This document shows, one piece after another, positions 53,224 to 61,510 of a DNA stretch of 64,000 bases. The translations under genes were made by a program, and so were the position numbers. The notes below the pieces were generated by a model. That model saw only the letters and a program-made list of their open reading frames with translations. It did not search any database and was not told the DNA's origin. Within the stretch, counting starts at the first letter, position 1. Every line of letters begins with the position of its first letter. Source of the stretch: Chthoniobacterales bacterium (GTDB lineage Bacteria; Verrucomicrobiota; Verrucomicrobiia; Chthoniobacterales; DASVRZ01); the NCBI GenBank assembly GCA_039930045.1, contig JBDSQB010000010.1:144264-208263 (forward strand), written 5' to 3'.

Positions 53224-54315
53224 ATGAAAGAAACCATCACCGAGGAACAGCCTCCCGAACTCCAGCCGATGCCGGACATTATCGCCAAGCTCATCGCCGA
53301 GCAGGGCGACCGCTCCGACAGCGTCTTCTGCCGCGAATACAATTTCGGCTACGCCGACACCACCTGGAGCCGCGTGCGGCGCTGGGTGGATGCCGAGTCC
53401 GTTCTCACCCGCGACATCACCAAGAAAGGCGAGAACAAAGAAGTCATCGTGCTGCACCGCAAAGGCGAGCGCAACCCGAACTACGGCCAGCTTTTTTACC
53501 AGGGCAGCATTAGCGAAGTGCTGAATGAATGCGAGAGCATGTATCGCCGCATCCAGGAGCGCAAAGCGCTGGCCTCGAAGGTTCGCCAGGGAACGGTGTT
53601 CATCACCTTCCCTCACTTCCAGACCTTGCTGGATCGCGTCACCATCCTTCACGGCAGCGAGACGCAAAACCGGCTGCTGGTGTATCTCGCCGATTCGGGC
53701 GGCGGCAAGACAGCTTTCCTGCGCGAGGCCGCAGCCCGCACCGGCGGACTCTTTATCGAGGCGCGGGAATCCTGGCGGGATAGTTATTTTTCGGCCTGCG
53801 TGGATCTGTGCCGAGCCACGGGCATCACGGAAAACCTGCCCAGCAGCGGCGCGGCGGAAAAGGCGTTGATCGAGATTTTGAAGGTTCGCAAAACGGTCCT
53901 TCTCATCGACGAGGGCGAGTATTTCGGGCCGAAATCGATCAACCTCATCAAGCTGATCCTGAACCAGACGCCGACCGTCGTCATCATCTGCGCCATCCCG
54001 GAATTGTGGAACCGCATCAAGCGCATTGCCTGGATGGAGAGCCTGCAAATCGTCCGGCGCACCGACCACGTCGAGACGCTCACGAAGATCCACCCCGCAG
54101 ACGTGCAGAAGTTTATGGACCAGCGCGAGTTGAATCTGAATGGCAGCAGCGAAGCGAGCTGCAAGCTCATTGCCCGGCACGCCAATGAGTTTGGCCGCTA
54201 CGACCTCATCACCCGCGTGGCAGATCGCCTCGGCATGGAGGAACCGCAGCACCTCAGCGACGTGGAAAGCACCGTGCTGCAAGTCAAGGCCATGATGGGA
54301 TTCACCGTTAGATAG
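53224..54315 (+). CDS. MuB-like AAA+ transposition ATPase
   Basis: The 363-residue AAA+ protein has Walker A 'LADSGGGKTAF' (about 155-165) and Walker B 'TVLLIDEGEYF' (about 225). The N-terminal segment includes 'CREYNFGYADTTWSRVRRWV', a MuB/HTH-like helix. MuB binds target DNA and activates the transposase; the gene lies one place downstream of the transposase as in Mu. Confidence 0.85.
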   Translation: MKETITEEQPPELQPMPDIIAKLIAEQGDRSDSVFCREYNFGYADTTWSRVRRWVDAESVLTRDITKKGENKEVIVLHRKGERNPNYGQLFYQGSISEVLNECESMYRRIQERKALASKVRQGTVFITFPHFQTLLDRVTILHGSETQNRLLVYLADSGGGKTAFLREAAARTGGLFIEARESWRDSYFSACVDLCRATGITENLPSSGAAEKALIEILKVRKTVLLIDEGEYFGPKSINLIKLILNQTPTVVIICAIPELWNRIKRIAWMESLQIVRRTDHVETLTKIHPADVQKFMDQRELNLNGSSEASCKLIARHANEFGRYDLITRVADRLGMEEPQHLSDVESTVLQVKAMMGFTVR

Positions 54316-54317
54316 CC

Positions 54318-54623
54318 ATGAACCCGCCGCTATTATTCCCGGAGTCCGTTGGCAAGGAAAAGAAGCTCAAGAAAGGCGAGCGCCGGGCTTCTGAGCCGGT
54401 CCTCGTGATCAGCCTTTATCGGCGGCGGCTCTCTGCCATCTATCAGGCACGAGTGCGCTTCAAAGAGGATCTGCTGCGGATCTCCACGCGCACGCGCAAC
54501 AAGACCGCTGCTCAGGAGTTTGCCCGCCTTCTCTATCGCCAGTGCGAGCGCGATATCGCCGCCAATAAGGGCGTCCTCCGCAAACCTCAACCACCGGAAC
54601 CCCACACCGGCGAAAGCCGCTAA
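54318..54623 (+). CDS. Hypothetical early protein
   Basis: The 101-residue basic protein ('KLKKGERRASEPVLVISLYRRRLSAIYQARVRF', in part) contains an internal 'TRTRNKTAAQEFARLLYRQC' helix. It starts 2 bp after the MuB-like stop. No family recognised. Confidence 0.55.
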   Translation: MNPPLLFPESVGKEKKLKKGERRASEPVLVISLYRRRLSAIYQARVRFKEDLLRISTRTRNKTAAQEFARLLYRQCERDIAANKGVLRKPQPPEPHTGESR

Positions 54624-54627
54624 CATC

Positions 54628-54843
54628 ATGGACAAGTATTACCTCGATCTCGTTCTCAATAGCGGCCAGCTCATCCGCGTGGAAGCCCCTGCCACCATTC
54701 AAGACGAAGTTTATAGATCCGTCGAAAACTCTCTGAAGCTTCGGGAGTGGTGGTCGCCGCAGATGTTTAACGACTGCACCGCCGAGTTCCTCGGCATGAC
54801 GCTGCACCGCGTGAACATGGGCGAGGTCATCGGCACACTTTAA
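54628..54843 (+). CDS. Hypothetical early protein
   Basis: The 71-residue protein starts at ATG 54628 ('MDKYYLDLVLNSGQLIRVEA'), just after the TAAC of the preceding gene. It contains 'PATIQDEVYRSVENSLKLREWWSPQMF'. No recognised domain. The longer upstream extension of the frame overlaps the previous gene and was not used. Confidence 0.6.
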   Translation: MDKYYLDLVLNSGQLIRVEAPATIQDEVYRSVENSLKLREWWSPQMFNDCTAEFLGMTLHRVNMGEVIGTL

Positions 54844-54868
54844 TTCTAACAACCAACTCCTAACATTT

Positions 54869-55480
54869 ATGCAAAACCTCGAAAACTACAAAGCCGACAG
54901 CCAGGGACGACTTGTCCCATTGGCCTCCATCAAACCCATCGACCTCGAACGCGACGATCTCATTTCCAAGCTGGTGCAGGAAGCGAAGGCCGCGCGCGAT
55001 GTCCTCCGTAAACTGCGCGACCTGGCCAATGCCGACATCCAGGCGTTTGCCGAGATTTCCGCCGAAAAGTATGGCCTCAAAAAGCTCGGCGGCATCAAGG
55101 GCAACCTCACGCTGATGTCCTTCGACGGACGCTACAAGGTGCAACGCGCCATTGCCGATGTGCTGGTCTTCGACGAACGCCTGCAAGCCGCCAAGCAGCT
55201 CATCGACGAATGCCTCACCCTCTGGAGCCAAGACAGCGGCAAGGAGATCCGCACCATCGTCGCCAGCGCCTTCCAGGTGGATAAACAGGGGAACATCAGC
55301 ACCGGGCGCGTCCTCAGCCTGCGTCGGCATAACTTCGATCATCCCAAGTGGGTGGCGGCGATGGAAGCCATCAGCGACAGCCTGAACGTCGCCACCAGCC
55401 GCAGCTACATCCGCTTCTACGAGCGTGATGAAAAAAGCGGCGAATACCTCCCCATCAACCTCGATCTGGCGAACGCCTAA
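54869..55480 (+). CDS. DUF3164 family protein
   Basis: The 203-residue protein follows the DUF3164 pattern of Mu-like phages: 'DSQGRLVPLASIKPIDLERDDLI', 'KGNLTLMSFDGRYKVQRAIADVLVFDERLQAAKQLID', 'HPKWVAAMEAISDSLNV', 'RSYIRFYERDE'. The family is typical of transposable phages; function not established. Confidence 0.85.
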   Translation: MQNLENYKADSQGRLVPLASIKPIDLERDDLISKLVQEAKAARDVLRKLRDLANADIQAFAEISAEKYGLKKLGGIKGNLTLMSFDGRYKVQRAIADVLVFDERLQAAKQLIDECLTLWSQDSGKEIRTIVASAFQVDKQGNISTGRVLSLRRHNFDHPKWVAAMEAISDSLNVATSRSYIRFYERDEKSGEYLPINLDLANA

Positions 55481-55483
55481 CTT

Positions 55484-56221
55484 ATGGGAAACGTGAAGCT
55501 CACTCCCGAAGTCACTGCTATTTTGCGGGCTTCGACGATCTCCGGGAATCTGCTTTTTCTGCCATCTGGCCAGCTCGACAGGAAAATGTATGAGGCCGTC
55601 AACAAGGCCATTGTTATGGCGGGTGGCAAGTGGATGACGAACAAAAAGGCGCACGTTTTTGACGGTGATCCGCTGGTAAAACTCGGCATCGCCTTGGAAA
55701 CGGGAGTCGTCGTGGATGAAAAAAACGAACGGCAGGCGTTCTACACGCTTCGTGCCTTGGCGATGCAGATCGCGCAGATGGCTATGGTCGCGGGCGAGAT
55801 GGTGTTGGAACCCTCCGCAGGCGGCGGCGCACTGGCTGATGCGTGCATGGAGATGGGGGCCAAGGATGTGCTTTGCATAGAGATTCACGGGCCATCAGCC
55901 GAGGCGTTGAAAGCCCGTTACAAGGTCCGAATGTCTGATTTCCTCTCCTGTTTTCCAGTGAATCCATCCGAGCGATTCACTCGCATCGTAATGAACCCGC
56001 CGTTCACGAGGAATCAGGACATCGCTCATGTCGAGCACGCGCTGAAGGTTTGGTTAGCACCCGGCGGCGTGCTGGTTTCCGTGATGGCTCCTAACACTAG
56101 CCGCGCGCGTTTTCAGAAGCTAATCGCCAATATAAAACACGAGATTGAAGAGGTGGAGTGCGGCGCATTCAAGGAATCTGGCACAGACATTTCCACCATC
56201 ATCTTGAGAGTGATCGCCTAA
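55484..56221 (+). CDS. Adenine-specific DNA methyltransferase-like protein
   Basis: The 245-residue SAM-dependent methyltransferase has motif I 'VLEPSAGGGALADAC' (about 107-121) and motif IV 'IVMNPPFTRNQD' (about 168-178), the NPPF of N6-adenine enzymes. An N-terminal 60-residue segment ('MAGGKWMTNKKAHVFDGDPL') is shared with phage-type methylases. It could protect phage DNA from host restriction. Confidence 0.82.
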   Translation: MGNVKLTPEVTAILRASTISGNLLFLPSGQLDRKMYEAVNKAIVMAGGKWMTNKKAHVFDGDPLVKLGIALETGVVVDEKNERQAFYTLRALAMQIAQMAMVAGEMVLEPSAGGGALADACMEMGAKDVLCIEIHGPSAEALKARYKVRMSDFLSCFPVNPSERFTRIVMNPPFTRNQDIAHVEHALKVWLAPGGVLVSVMAPNTSRARFQKLIANIKHEIEEVECGAFKESGTDISTIILRVIA

Positions 56222-56222
56222 C

Positions 56223-56414
56223 ATGAACCCGCTCAGTCCTGCCACCATTGACCGCGCCATCGGAGCCTTGTATGTCCGGATCGTCAACCATGACATGGCG
56301 CTGGAGCGTCCCTCCGAGCCCGACACGGAAAGAGTGCGGGAGAAGATTCGGATCGCAAAGGAAGCTGACGAAAAAGCGCTCAACGAGCTGATCGCCTACA
56401 ACAGATCGCTATGA
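56223..56414 (+). CDS. Hypothetical early protein
   Basis: The 63-residue charged helical protein ('EPDTERVREKIRIAKEADEK') starts 1 bp after the methyltransferase stop and overlaps the next ATG by 4 bp. No family recognised. Confidence 0.6.
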   Translation: MNPLSPATIDRAIGALYVRIVNHDMALERPSEPDTERVREKIRIAKEADEKALNELIAYNRSL

Positions 56415-56695
56415 GGATCGTTGCCACGCCACCCGAGACGATGCGCGAGGAGGATTACCTCGCGCTGCGTGAGCTGGCGGCGCATGGCTGGGCCTTTGAG
56501 TTTGATATTTTTTCGCCGCTGACGCTCGACGAATATGCCCAGGACCGGAGTTGGCATCCGGGCTCGCTTTGCCGCAAGCTGAACGATCCGGCCTGCCCGT
56601 GGTTTGAGGATCTGCGGGGCGACTCGGGCCGTCTCCGCCAGTTGCGGCCCAATCCCGAGCTGAACGCCTTTATTCCGAGAAAGGAGAGGGCATGA
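56411..56695 (+). CDS. Hypothetical early protein
   Basis: The 94-residue protein contains 'LRELAAHGWAFEFDIFSPLT' and 'DRSWHPGSLCRKLNDPACPWFEDLR', an arrangement with a possible small winged-helix look. It is the last plus-strand gene before a minus-strand gene. Function unknown. Confidence 0.6.
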   Translation: MRIVATPPETMREEDYLALRELAAHGWAFEFDIFSPLTLDEYAQDRSWHPGSLCRKLNDPACPWFEDLRGDSGRLRQLRPNPELNAFIPRKERA

Positions 56696-56715
56696 AAACC
56701 ACGCTGGGGCACAAA

Positions 56716-56740
56716 AAAAGCCTCCGAATCGGAGGCTCTT
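56716..56740 (-). terminator. Rho-independent terminator of the 56755-56964 gene
   Basis: GCCTCCG-aat-CGGAGGC is preceded on the plus strand by seven A residues, so on the minus strand the 7-bp GC-rich stem is followed by TTTTTTT. It lies 15-40 bp after the minus-strand stop at 56755. Confidence 0.85.
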
Positions 56741-56754
56741 CCATAAAGGTTTCT

Positions 56755-56964
56755 TTACCGGACCAGCACAAAGAAAAAGCCGCGTTGTTGGAAGACGGTG
56801 GCGCTGTTCTTGATGTGCCGAACAAAGCGAACCGTGCGACCGTCGCCGCTCCGTTCTGCGGTGCAAAATCGGCGGGGACTCAGGCGGGAAATCTCCACCG
56901 AGCCGCCCGGCGCGAGGGCATTGATTTTATCGGACAGGGTCAGGGTGCGAGCGGGTGTTTGCAT
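56755..56964 (-). CDS. Small minus-strand protein within the early operon
   Basis: The 69-residue basic protein, 'MQTPARTLTLSDKINALAPG' then 'GSVEISRLSPRRFCTAERSG', ends in a beta-type 'FFFVLVR'. It has its own strong terminator downstream on the same strand, which argues it is real and monocistronic, against the direction of all other early genes. A plus-strand frame across the same interval (56692-57021) reads through the terminator and looks like its shadow. Possibly expressed in the lysogen; function unknown. Confidence 0.7.
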   Translation of the reverse strand: MQTPARTLTLSDKINALAPGGSVEISRLSPRRFCTAERSGDGRTVRFVRHIKNSATVFQQRGFFFVLVR

Positions 56965-57024
56965 GGCGACACACACGCTCTGGTTCCGGCGAAAGCGAGT
57001 GGTGATTGCAGATATTTTTGAGGT

Positions 57025-57801
57025 ATGAAGGCCACTCTGACAATGACAGAAGTCGCCCACTACCGGACGCCACTTTCGCCGGTGCGCCGGAAGTATTTTC
57101 TGGAGCTGAATCGAGTCTGCAAGGCGAAGGGTTGGAAGGCCAGCGACGCGGTGCGCCACGCCATTACCCGGCAGGCGCTGGGGCGCGATCTGAGTTCCAG
57201 TGAATTCAAGCCGTCGCATTGGGACCGCATTTTCGCGACGATGGCGCTGCTGGCCGATTCCACGGATCTGGATGCCGCGATCCTGGCAGCGGCATTGGAG
57301 AATCACGACGCCGCGCAGGCTGCGCACGTGCCCGAGGTAAAACCCGGCAAACGCAACCCGAACCGTCGCCATGCCAGCGAATACGAGAAGCTCACCGAGG
57401 CCGATGAGCCCGGCGAACGCAAGCGGCTCCTCTGGTTTATCAACCGCCTGTTCCAGCCCGCGTATATCGAATCCATCGCCCGCGATCTTTACGACGATGT
57501 GGTGTGGGAGGAATTGCCGATTCCCAAGCTGCTGAACCTCCAGCACACCCTGCGCAACCGCCTCTCGAAGTGGCTAACGACGGCCAAGCACCGACCCTAC
57601 ACCTACAATCTGCCCGATGCGCCTGTGGCTGTTCGATCCGTCACGGGAATGCCGACGAATGAAGCCTACATTACTGCGCTTCTGGAGCGCGGAACGCCAG
57701 TCAATCTCTGGCTCGAAAAAGCAGCGGAAAGTGTGGGCCCGCAAAACACAGAAACCGAGGCTGACAGACACGTGTCTGGTGAAGCGGGAGGGCCGTTTTG
57801 A
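57025..57801 (+). CDS. GemA-like (Mu gp16-type) regulatory protein
   Basis: The 258-residue protein has an N-terminal 'YFLELNRVCKAKGWKASDAVRHAITRQALGRDLSSSEF', in the style of GemA/DUF1018, then a long C-terminal extension ('LLWFINRLFQPAYIESIARDLYDD'). GemA-type proteins of Mu-like phages affect host gene expression and DNA supercoiling. It ends in a TTGA overlap with the next gene. The family call is by pattern and not certain. Confidence 0.55.
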   Translation: MKATLTMTEVAHYRTPLSPVRRKYFLELNRVCKAKGWKASDAVRHAITRQALGRDLSSSEFKPSHWDRIFATMALLADSTDLDAAILAAALENHDAAQAAHVPEVKPGKRNPNRRHASEYEKLTEADEPGERKRLLWFINRLFQPAYIESIARDLYDDVVWEELPIPKLLNLQHTLRNRLSKWLTTAKHRPYTYNLPDAPVAVRSVTGMPTNEAYITALLERGTPVNLWLEKAAESVGPQNTETEADRHVSGEAGGPF

Positions 57802-58049
57802 AAATCACTTTCGCAAGGCCAGCAGATTTGCCAGACCGTGGCGGCTGTGAGCCTAATTGCGGACATTCGGAACAGGAGCACGTCGCCTTCGACATGGGCG
57901 TCCGTGATGGCGAAGAGGGCACCACTATTCCACCAGTGGAAACCTGCGAGGCTGACGCTGATTCGCTGCTCTTGAGAGAAGCCTGGCTGACGGGTTATTC
58001 GGTAGGAACTCAGAATGCAAAGCGCCAGGGAAAAGGAGAGTCGCTTTGA
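57798..58049 (+). CDS. Hypothetical early protein
   Basis: The 83-residue acidic protein with a TTG start in a TTGA overlap; GGGAGG lies 6 bp upstream. It has a 'CEPNCGHSEQEH' Cys/His cluster that could bind metal and a later 'AFDMGVRDGEEG'. No family recognised. Confidence 0.6.
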   Translation: MKITFARPADLPDRGGCEPNCGHSEQEHVAFDMGVRDGEEGTTIPPVETCEADADSLLLREAWLTGYSVGTQNAKRQGKGESL

Positions 58050-58339
58050 AGCTGACGGACATCGCCAATCTGACGGGGAATGATCTCTGGAAAGGCATTC
58101 GCGGTTGCCGCACGCATCGGCAGCTCGACTACCTGGCCACGCGCTTTAGCCATGACCAGGCAACGCTGGATTTTATCGAATCGCGCCGGTCGGAGATCCG
58201 GGCCGAATTGTCCCAGGCAGCGCAGATCACTTTGAACATCGACGCCATCGTCGCCTACGCGACCGGCTGCACCCGTTTGGAAGCCAATGCCGCCCTGAAT
58301 GATTTGCAGTGGATGGCCGAGGCGAGGAGGGAAGGATGA
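58046..58339 (+). CDS. Hypothetical early protein
   Basis: The 97-residue helical protein ('LTDIANLTGNDLWKGIRGCR') has a TTG start overlapping the previous stop, with AAAAGGAG upstream. The C-terminal half includes 'IDAIVAYATGCTRLEANAAL'. No family recognised. Confidence 0.6.
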   Translation: MKLTDIANLTGNDLWKGIRGCRTHRQLDYLATRFSHDQATLDFIESRRSEIRAELSQAAQITLNIDAIVAYATGCTRLEANAALNDLQWMAEARREG

Positions 58340-58524
58340 TCCAGATCTGGGTGGAGGACATCGACATGACGGTGCGCAAGTTGCCCGCCGAGGAGTATCG
58401 CGTGGAGGGCGATCCCGACGAGAGCGTGATCGAGATCGATCTGGAAGACATGCTCCTCACCATGCCCGAGGAATTGGCCGAGAAGCTCTACGAGTCGCTC
58501 GCCATTTACTTTGCCGAGTCATGA
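58336..58524 (+). CDS. 62-residue acidic protein
   Basis: ATG 58336 lies in an ATGA overlap with the previous stop and opens 'MIQIWVEDIDMTVRKLPAEE', strongly acidic towards the end ('IEIDLEDMLLTMPEELAEKL'). The stop overlaps the DUF2786 start. The charge pattern resembles DNA-mimic-type proteins, but that is speculation. Confidence 0.6.
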   Translation: MIQIWVEDIDMTVRKLPAEEYRVEGDPDESVIEIDLEDMLLTMPEELAEKLYESLAIYFAES

Positions 58525-59282
58525 GTTACCAAGCCGAGTTTGAATGGGATGCGGAGCCGCTCGACGAAGTGGAGCCGGTGCAGCAGGAATGCACCGCCTC
58601 GGAAACGATCCTGCAACGCATTAAAAAGCTGCTCCGGCTCTCCCAGGATCAAGCCGCCACTCCCGCCGAAGCCGAACGCGCTGCGGCTCTCGCTTTCGAT
58701 CTGGCGGAGAGGCATCATGTCGATGTCGCCGCGCTCAACCTGGACGATCAGGGCGAGCCGTTGACAGGTGAGCATTTCAAGTGCGGCCGGGCAGATCGTT
58801 TCACCCGTGCGATCTGCGGAATCGTGGTCCGTTTTTTCCATGTGGAGCAGTGTTTCTCGGAGGCGAGCGTGTTGTTTGTCGGGCGCGAAACGGATGTGCA
58901 AATCGCCGGATATGTCTTTGATTTCCTGCGCCGCGCCGGACGCGCTGCCGCCCGCGACTATGACGTTGCTGAGAAGCGCCAGCGCCGGAAGGTGACGACG
59001 CTGAAAAGGAACAACTTCCTGGCTGGATTTGCCTGGGGCGTGAGGGCGCAACTCATGGAGTCGCGGGAGCATTTTCAACTGACCGCTTCGCAAACGGGTT
59101 TGGTGCTTCGGGAAGAAAAAGCCCGCCAGGAAAAGCTGAGTGTGCTGGTGCCCGAAATGCAGCAGATAAAAGCAAAGCCTCTGCGCAAGGTCCAGAGCGC
59201 CGCCAGCCGTGGTTTTATCTCAGGAATGGAGACACAAATCCACCGACCGCTGGGAGGGCGCGATCTGCTTCGATTGAAATGA
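58521..59282 (+). CDS. DUF2786 domain protein
   Basis: The 253-residue protein has the DUF2786 motif 'ILQRIKKLLRLSQDQAATPAEAERAAALA' (about 30-60) followed by 'RHHVDVAAL', and a C-terminal basic helical region. DUF2786 proteins are common in phages and mobile elements; function not established. It overlaps the genes on both sides by 4 bp. Confidence 0.8.
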   Translation: MSYQAEFEWDAEPLDEVEPVQQECTASETILQRIKKLLRLSQDQAATPAEAERAAALAFDLAERHHVDVAALNLDDQGEPLTGEHFKCGRADRFTRAICGIVVRFFHVEQCFSEASVLFVGRETDVQIAGYVFDFLRRAGRAAARDYDVAEKRQRRKVTTLKRNNFLAGFAWGVRAQLMESREHFQLTASQTGLVLREEKARQEKLSVLVPEMQQIKAKPLRKVQSAASRGFISGMETQIHRPLGGRDLLRLK

Positions 59283-59617
59283 GCGAGCAGCAGCTCTCAT
59301 TCGACGACTATGTGCGCCCGGCTGGAGAGTTGGAAACGCGCAAGGCGGCGCTGCTCAACCGCCTCCGAGGCCACGGCTGGGTGACCTCGCGGCAACTGAA
59401 GGAGGAAGGATTTAGCGACCGCGATCTGCGCGAGATTGTGGAGAATGATTTCGACTTCGACATTTTCAGCCATCCGGGTTCGCCGGGTTACAAGTATTTC
59501 GGAGAGGTGACGCTGGAGGAATTTAACAAATGCCACAGCCTCAAGTCGCAGGCCGACAAGATGACCCATCGTTACACGGGTTATTATTGCCGCTTTCACC
59601 GGGGGCGGGTGTCATGA
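59279..59617 (+). CDS. Winged-helix-like early protein
   Basis: The 112-residue protein contains 'LLNRLRGHGWVTSRQLKEEGFSDRDLREIVEN', a winged-helix pattern, and ends in a basic Cys/His tail ('TGYYCRFHRGR'). It overlaps neighbours by 4 bp. DNA binding is inferred. Confidence 0.65.
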   Translation: MSEQQLSFDDYVRPAGELETRKAALLNRLRGHGWVTSRQLKEEGFSDRDLREIVENDFDFDIFSHPGSPGYKYFGEVTLEEFNKCHSLKSQADKMTHRYTGYYCRFHRGRVS

Positions 59618-60021
59618 GGCGGGGAAGTGACACGCGGGGCAACACGTATTCGCTCGGATACGTCGGCGGGCAGCGGGCCGTTTTTAGCCGAACAACAGCT
59701 TGTGTAGTCGGTGTATGGATCGCGTTTTTGCTTTCTGGGTTTGCGGGTGTTTGCGGACATCGTGCTGGGCTGCATTTCACACCATATTGTCCGGACCAAG
59801 CGAAATCCGCGACCGGTCGGAAAATAGCAAGATTGCTGCGCGCAGCAGGGAGATTGCCAGTCGGTATAAGGGTTGCATTTCTGATTCATATCCCCGGCGA
59901 TGCGGCACTGATCCGCTACGTCGAGTTTTTTAGTGGGCTTTTGCATACCAGAAAACATGGCGTTAAACGCACGGACATCACGCTGCCGTGGAAACGGTGG
60001 AAACGGCAGGGGTCCCTATGA
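59614..60021 (+). CDS. Hypothetical protein with a hydrophobic segment
   Basis: The 135-residue frame has a membrane-like stretch ('ACVVGVWIAFLLSGFAGVCG') and a second hydrophobic patch. Both ends overlap neighbouring genes by 4 bp, but the ribosome-binding site is weak and the composition is less clearly coding than its neighbours. A minus-strand frame (59596-59958) with a doubled 'NPYTDW/DPYTDY' word overlaps it. Real gene or spacer is undecided. Confidence 0.4.
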   Translation: MRRGSDTRGNTYSLGYVGGQRAVFSRTTACVVGVWIAFLLSGFAGVCGHRAGLHFTPYCPDQAKSATGRKIARLLRAAGRLPVGIRVAFLIHIPGDAALIRYVEFFSGLLHTRKHGVKRTDITLPWKRWKRQGSL

Positions 60022-60515
60022 GCACTCCCATCGACAAATCCGCCGATCTGTCTGGCCGCATTTTAGCCAGGCTGAAGGCGCGATTTTATGCAGGACATGA
60101 GAAGCTGTATTTTCAGGAGCTGGCCATGCTTCAGCAGGCGATCTCGTTGCCCGCTGTCTATCTGGAGGAGCGCAGTCGCGCTTTGCCAGCCGAGAGGCTG
60201 GAGTCCATTTTGCTGACGGTGATTCGCGGCATTGTGGAGAATGCCCGCCCGGAGGATATCCACAGTTTTGGACGTTACTTTTTGAAGGCCGTGCAGACGC
60301 ACATGAACCATCACGGCGAGGAATATCTGGCTGCCGCGAAGTCGTATCAAAGCGTGCTGGAACATCAGCTCATGGGCTTGCGCAAGGTCGGTGAAAAGGC
60401 GTTGCCCTTCGACAAGACCTGCGAGTCGCTCGCCGCTGCTCACAAGGTGCTGACGCAAAAATCTGGCCGGAAAAAGGCGCAGAAAACGCAATGCCACCAG
60501 ATCGATCTTCTATGA
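60018..60515 (+). CDS. Hypothetical early protein
   Basis: The 165-residue helical protein ('LSGRILARLKARFYAGHEKLYFQELAMLQQA', in part) starts at ATG 60018, overlapping the preceding stop. It ends 'KSGRKKAQKTQCHQIDLL'. No recognised domain. Confidence 0.6.
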   Translation: MSTPIDKSADLSGRILARLKARFYAGHEKLYFQELAMLQQAISLPAVYLEERSRALPAERLESILLTVIRGIVENARPEDIHSFGRYFLKAVQTHMNHHGEEYLAAAKSYQSVLEHQLMGLRKVGEKALPFDKTCESLAAAHKVLTQKSGRKKAQKTQCHQIDLL

Positions 60516-60548
60516 ATCCGGTATGCGTCGAGTCGCAACATTCATGGG

Positions 60549-60740
60549 TTGAAGAGTCGGGATCGAATCGATCTGGGCTTGGCCATTTCGCGCACGCGGC
60601 TGCAACGAAATCAGACGGTGTCGTTGGCCAGCCTCGCGGCCTATTGCGACTGCCATCCCTCGACCATTCTGCGCATCGAGCGCCGTGCCCTGGCGAAGGT
60701 CAGAAAAGCAATGGAAGCCGAGTGGCGTGCCATGCTTTGA
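60549..60740 (+). CDS. Sigma region-4-like HTH protein
   Basis: The 63-residue protein reads 'TVSLASLAAYCDCHPSTILRIERRALAKVRKAM', close to the region-4 HTH of sigma-70 factors (A.xxG.s...I..IE..AL.KLR). The frame has no ATG: TTG 60549 is the only usable standard start after the upstream stop at 60513-60515. Its late position in the early operon suits a middle/late transcription activator, the job of Mor or C in Mu. Confidence 0.7.
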   Translation: MKSRDRIDLGLAISRTRLQRNQTVSLASLAAYCDCHPSTILRIERRALAKVRKAMEAEWRAML

Positions 60741-60742
60741 GG

Positions 60743-61510
60743 ATGAAACGCATTTTACCCGTTCTCCGCTGGCCCGGTGGCAAAAGCCGCCACCTCAAAA
60801 CGCTCCTGCCCATGATCCTGCCGCACGAGACCTATGTGGAGGTGTTTGCCGGTGGCCTCGCTGTTCTCCTGGCTAAAGAGAAGTCGAGCCGCGAGGTGAT
60901 CAATGACACGAATGAGGATCTGGTGTGTTTCTACCGCAACGCCCGTTTCCATCTGCCTGCGCTCCTGGATGAGCTGGATGGATTGAATGCCAGGGCGGAG
61001 TTTGATCGCGCTCGCGACTCGTTGCCTGCCACGGAGATCCAGCGTGCGGCCCGGTGGTTTCTCCTGAATGCGATGTCCTGGGGTGGCAAAGGGGAAAATT
61101 TCGGCCTCGGGAGCGCTGCTGTGTCGCGCCAGGGGAAGCTGGATCGGATCAAGGCTCTCAGCGCCCGTCTCGACCGGGTTGTCGTGGAAAAGCTCGACTA
61201 TCGGAAATGCCTCAAGGCCTACGACCGGGTGAACACGTTTTTCTTTATCGATCCGCCGTATTTGAACTGCGATCCGGGCGCGTATGAAGGCTGGAACGTG
61301 GAGCAGATGCAGGAGCTGGCAGCGGCGATTCTGAAGCTGAAGGGCCAGTGGGTATTGACGGTCGATGACAGCCCGGAGAACCGGGAGATCTTCACGGAGC
61401 ACGAGCTGCTGGGCACGGTGATCCGCAACCAGCTCAACAACTGCCGCAAGGGAGAGGTGAAGGAAATGCGCGAGCTGATCATTCGTCCGCTTCGGAGGCC
61501 GGAAGCATGA
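60743..61510 (+). CDS. DNA adenine methyltransferase (D12/Dam class)
   Basis: The 255-residue protein has the D12-class signatures: 'RWPGGKSRHLKTL' at the N-terminus, 'YVEVFAGGLAVLLAK' (motif I) and 'FFFIDPPYLNCDPGAYEGW' (motif IV DPPY). GAGG precedes the ATG by 0-1 bp. The longer upstream frame overlaps the sigma-like gene and is a shadow. It probably methylates adenine to protect phage DNA or regulate its promoters. Confidence 0.9.
   Translation: MKRILPVLRWPGGKSRHLKTLLPMILPHETYVEVFAGGLAVLLAKEKSSREVINDTNEDLVCFYRNARFHLPALLDELDGLNARAEFDRARDSLPATEIQRAARWFLLNAMSWGGKGENFGLGSAAVSRQGKLDRIKALSARLDRVVVEKLDYRKCLKAYDRVNTFFFIDPPYLNCDPGAYEGWNVEQMQELAAAILKLKGQWVLTVDDSPENREIFTEHELLGTVIRNQLNNCRKGEVKEMRELIIRPLRRPEA

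Noticed and set aside
56692-57021. 109-codon plus-strand frame overlapping the minus-strand gene at 56755-56964
   Set aside because: It reads through the terminator hairpin and has a low-complexity tail, although its ATG overlaps the previous stop; the minus-strand gene with its own terminator fits better.
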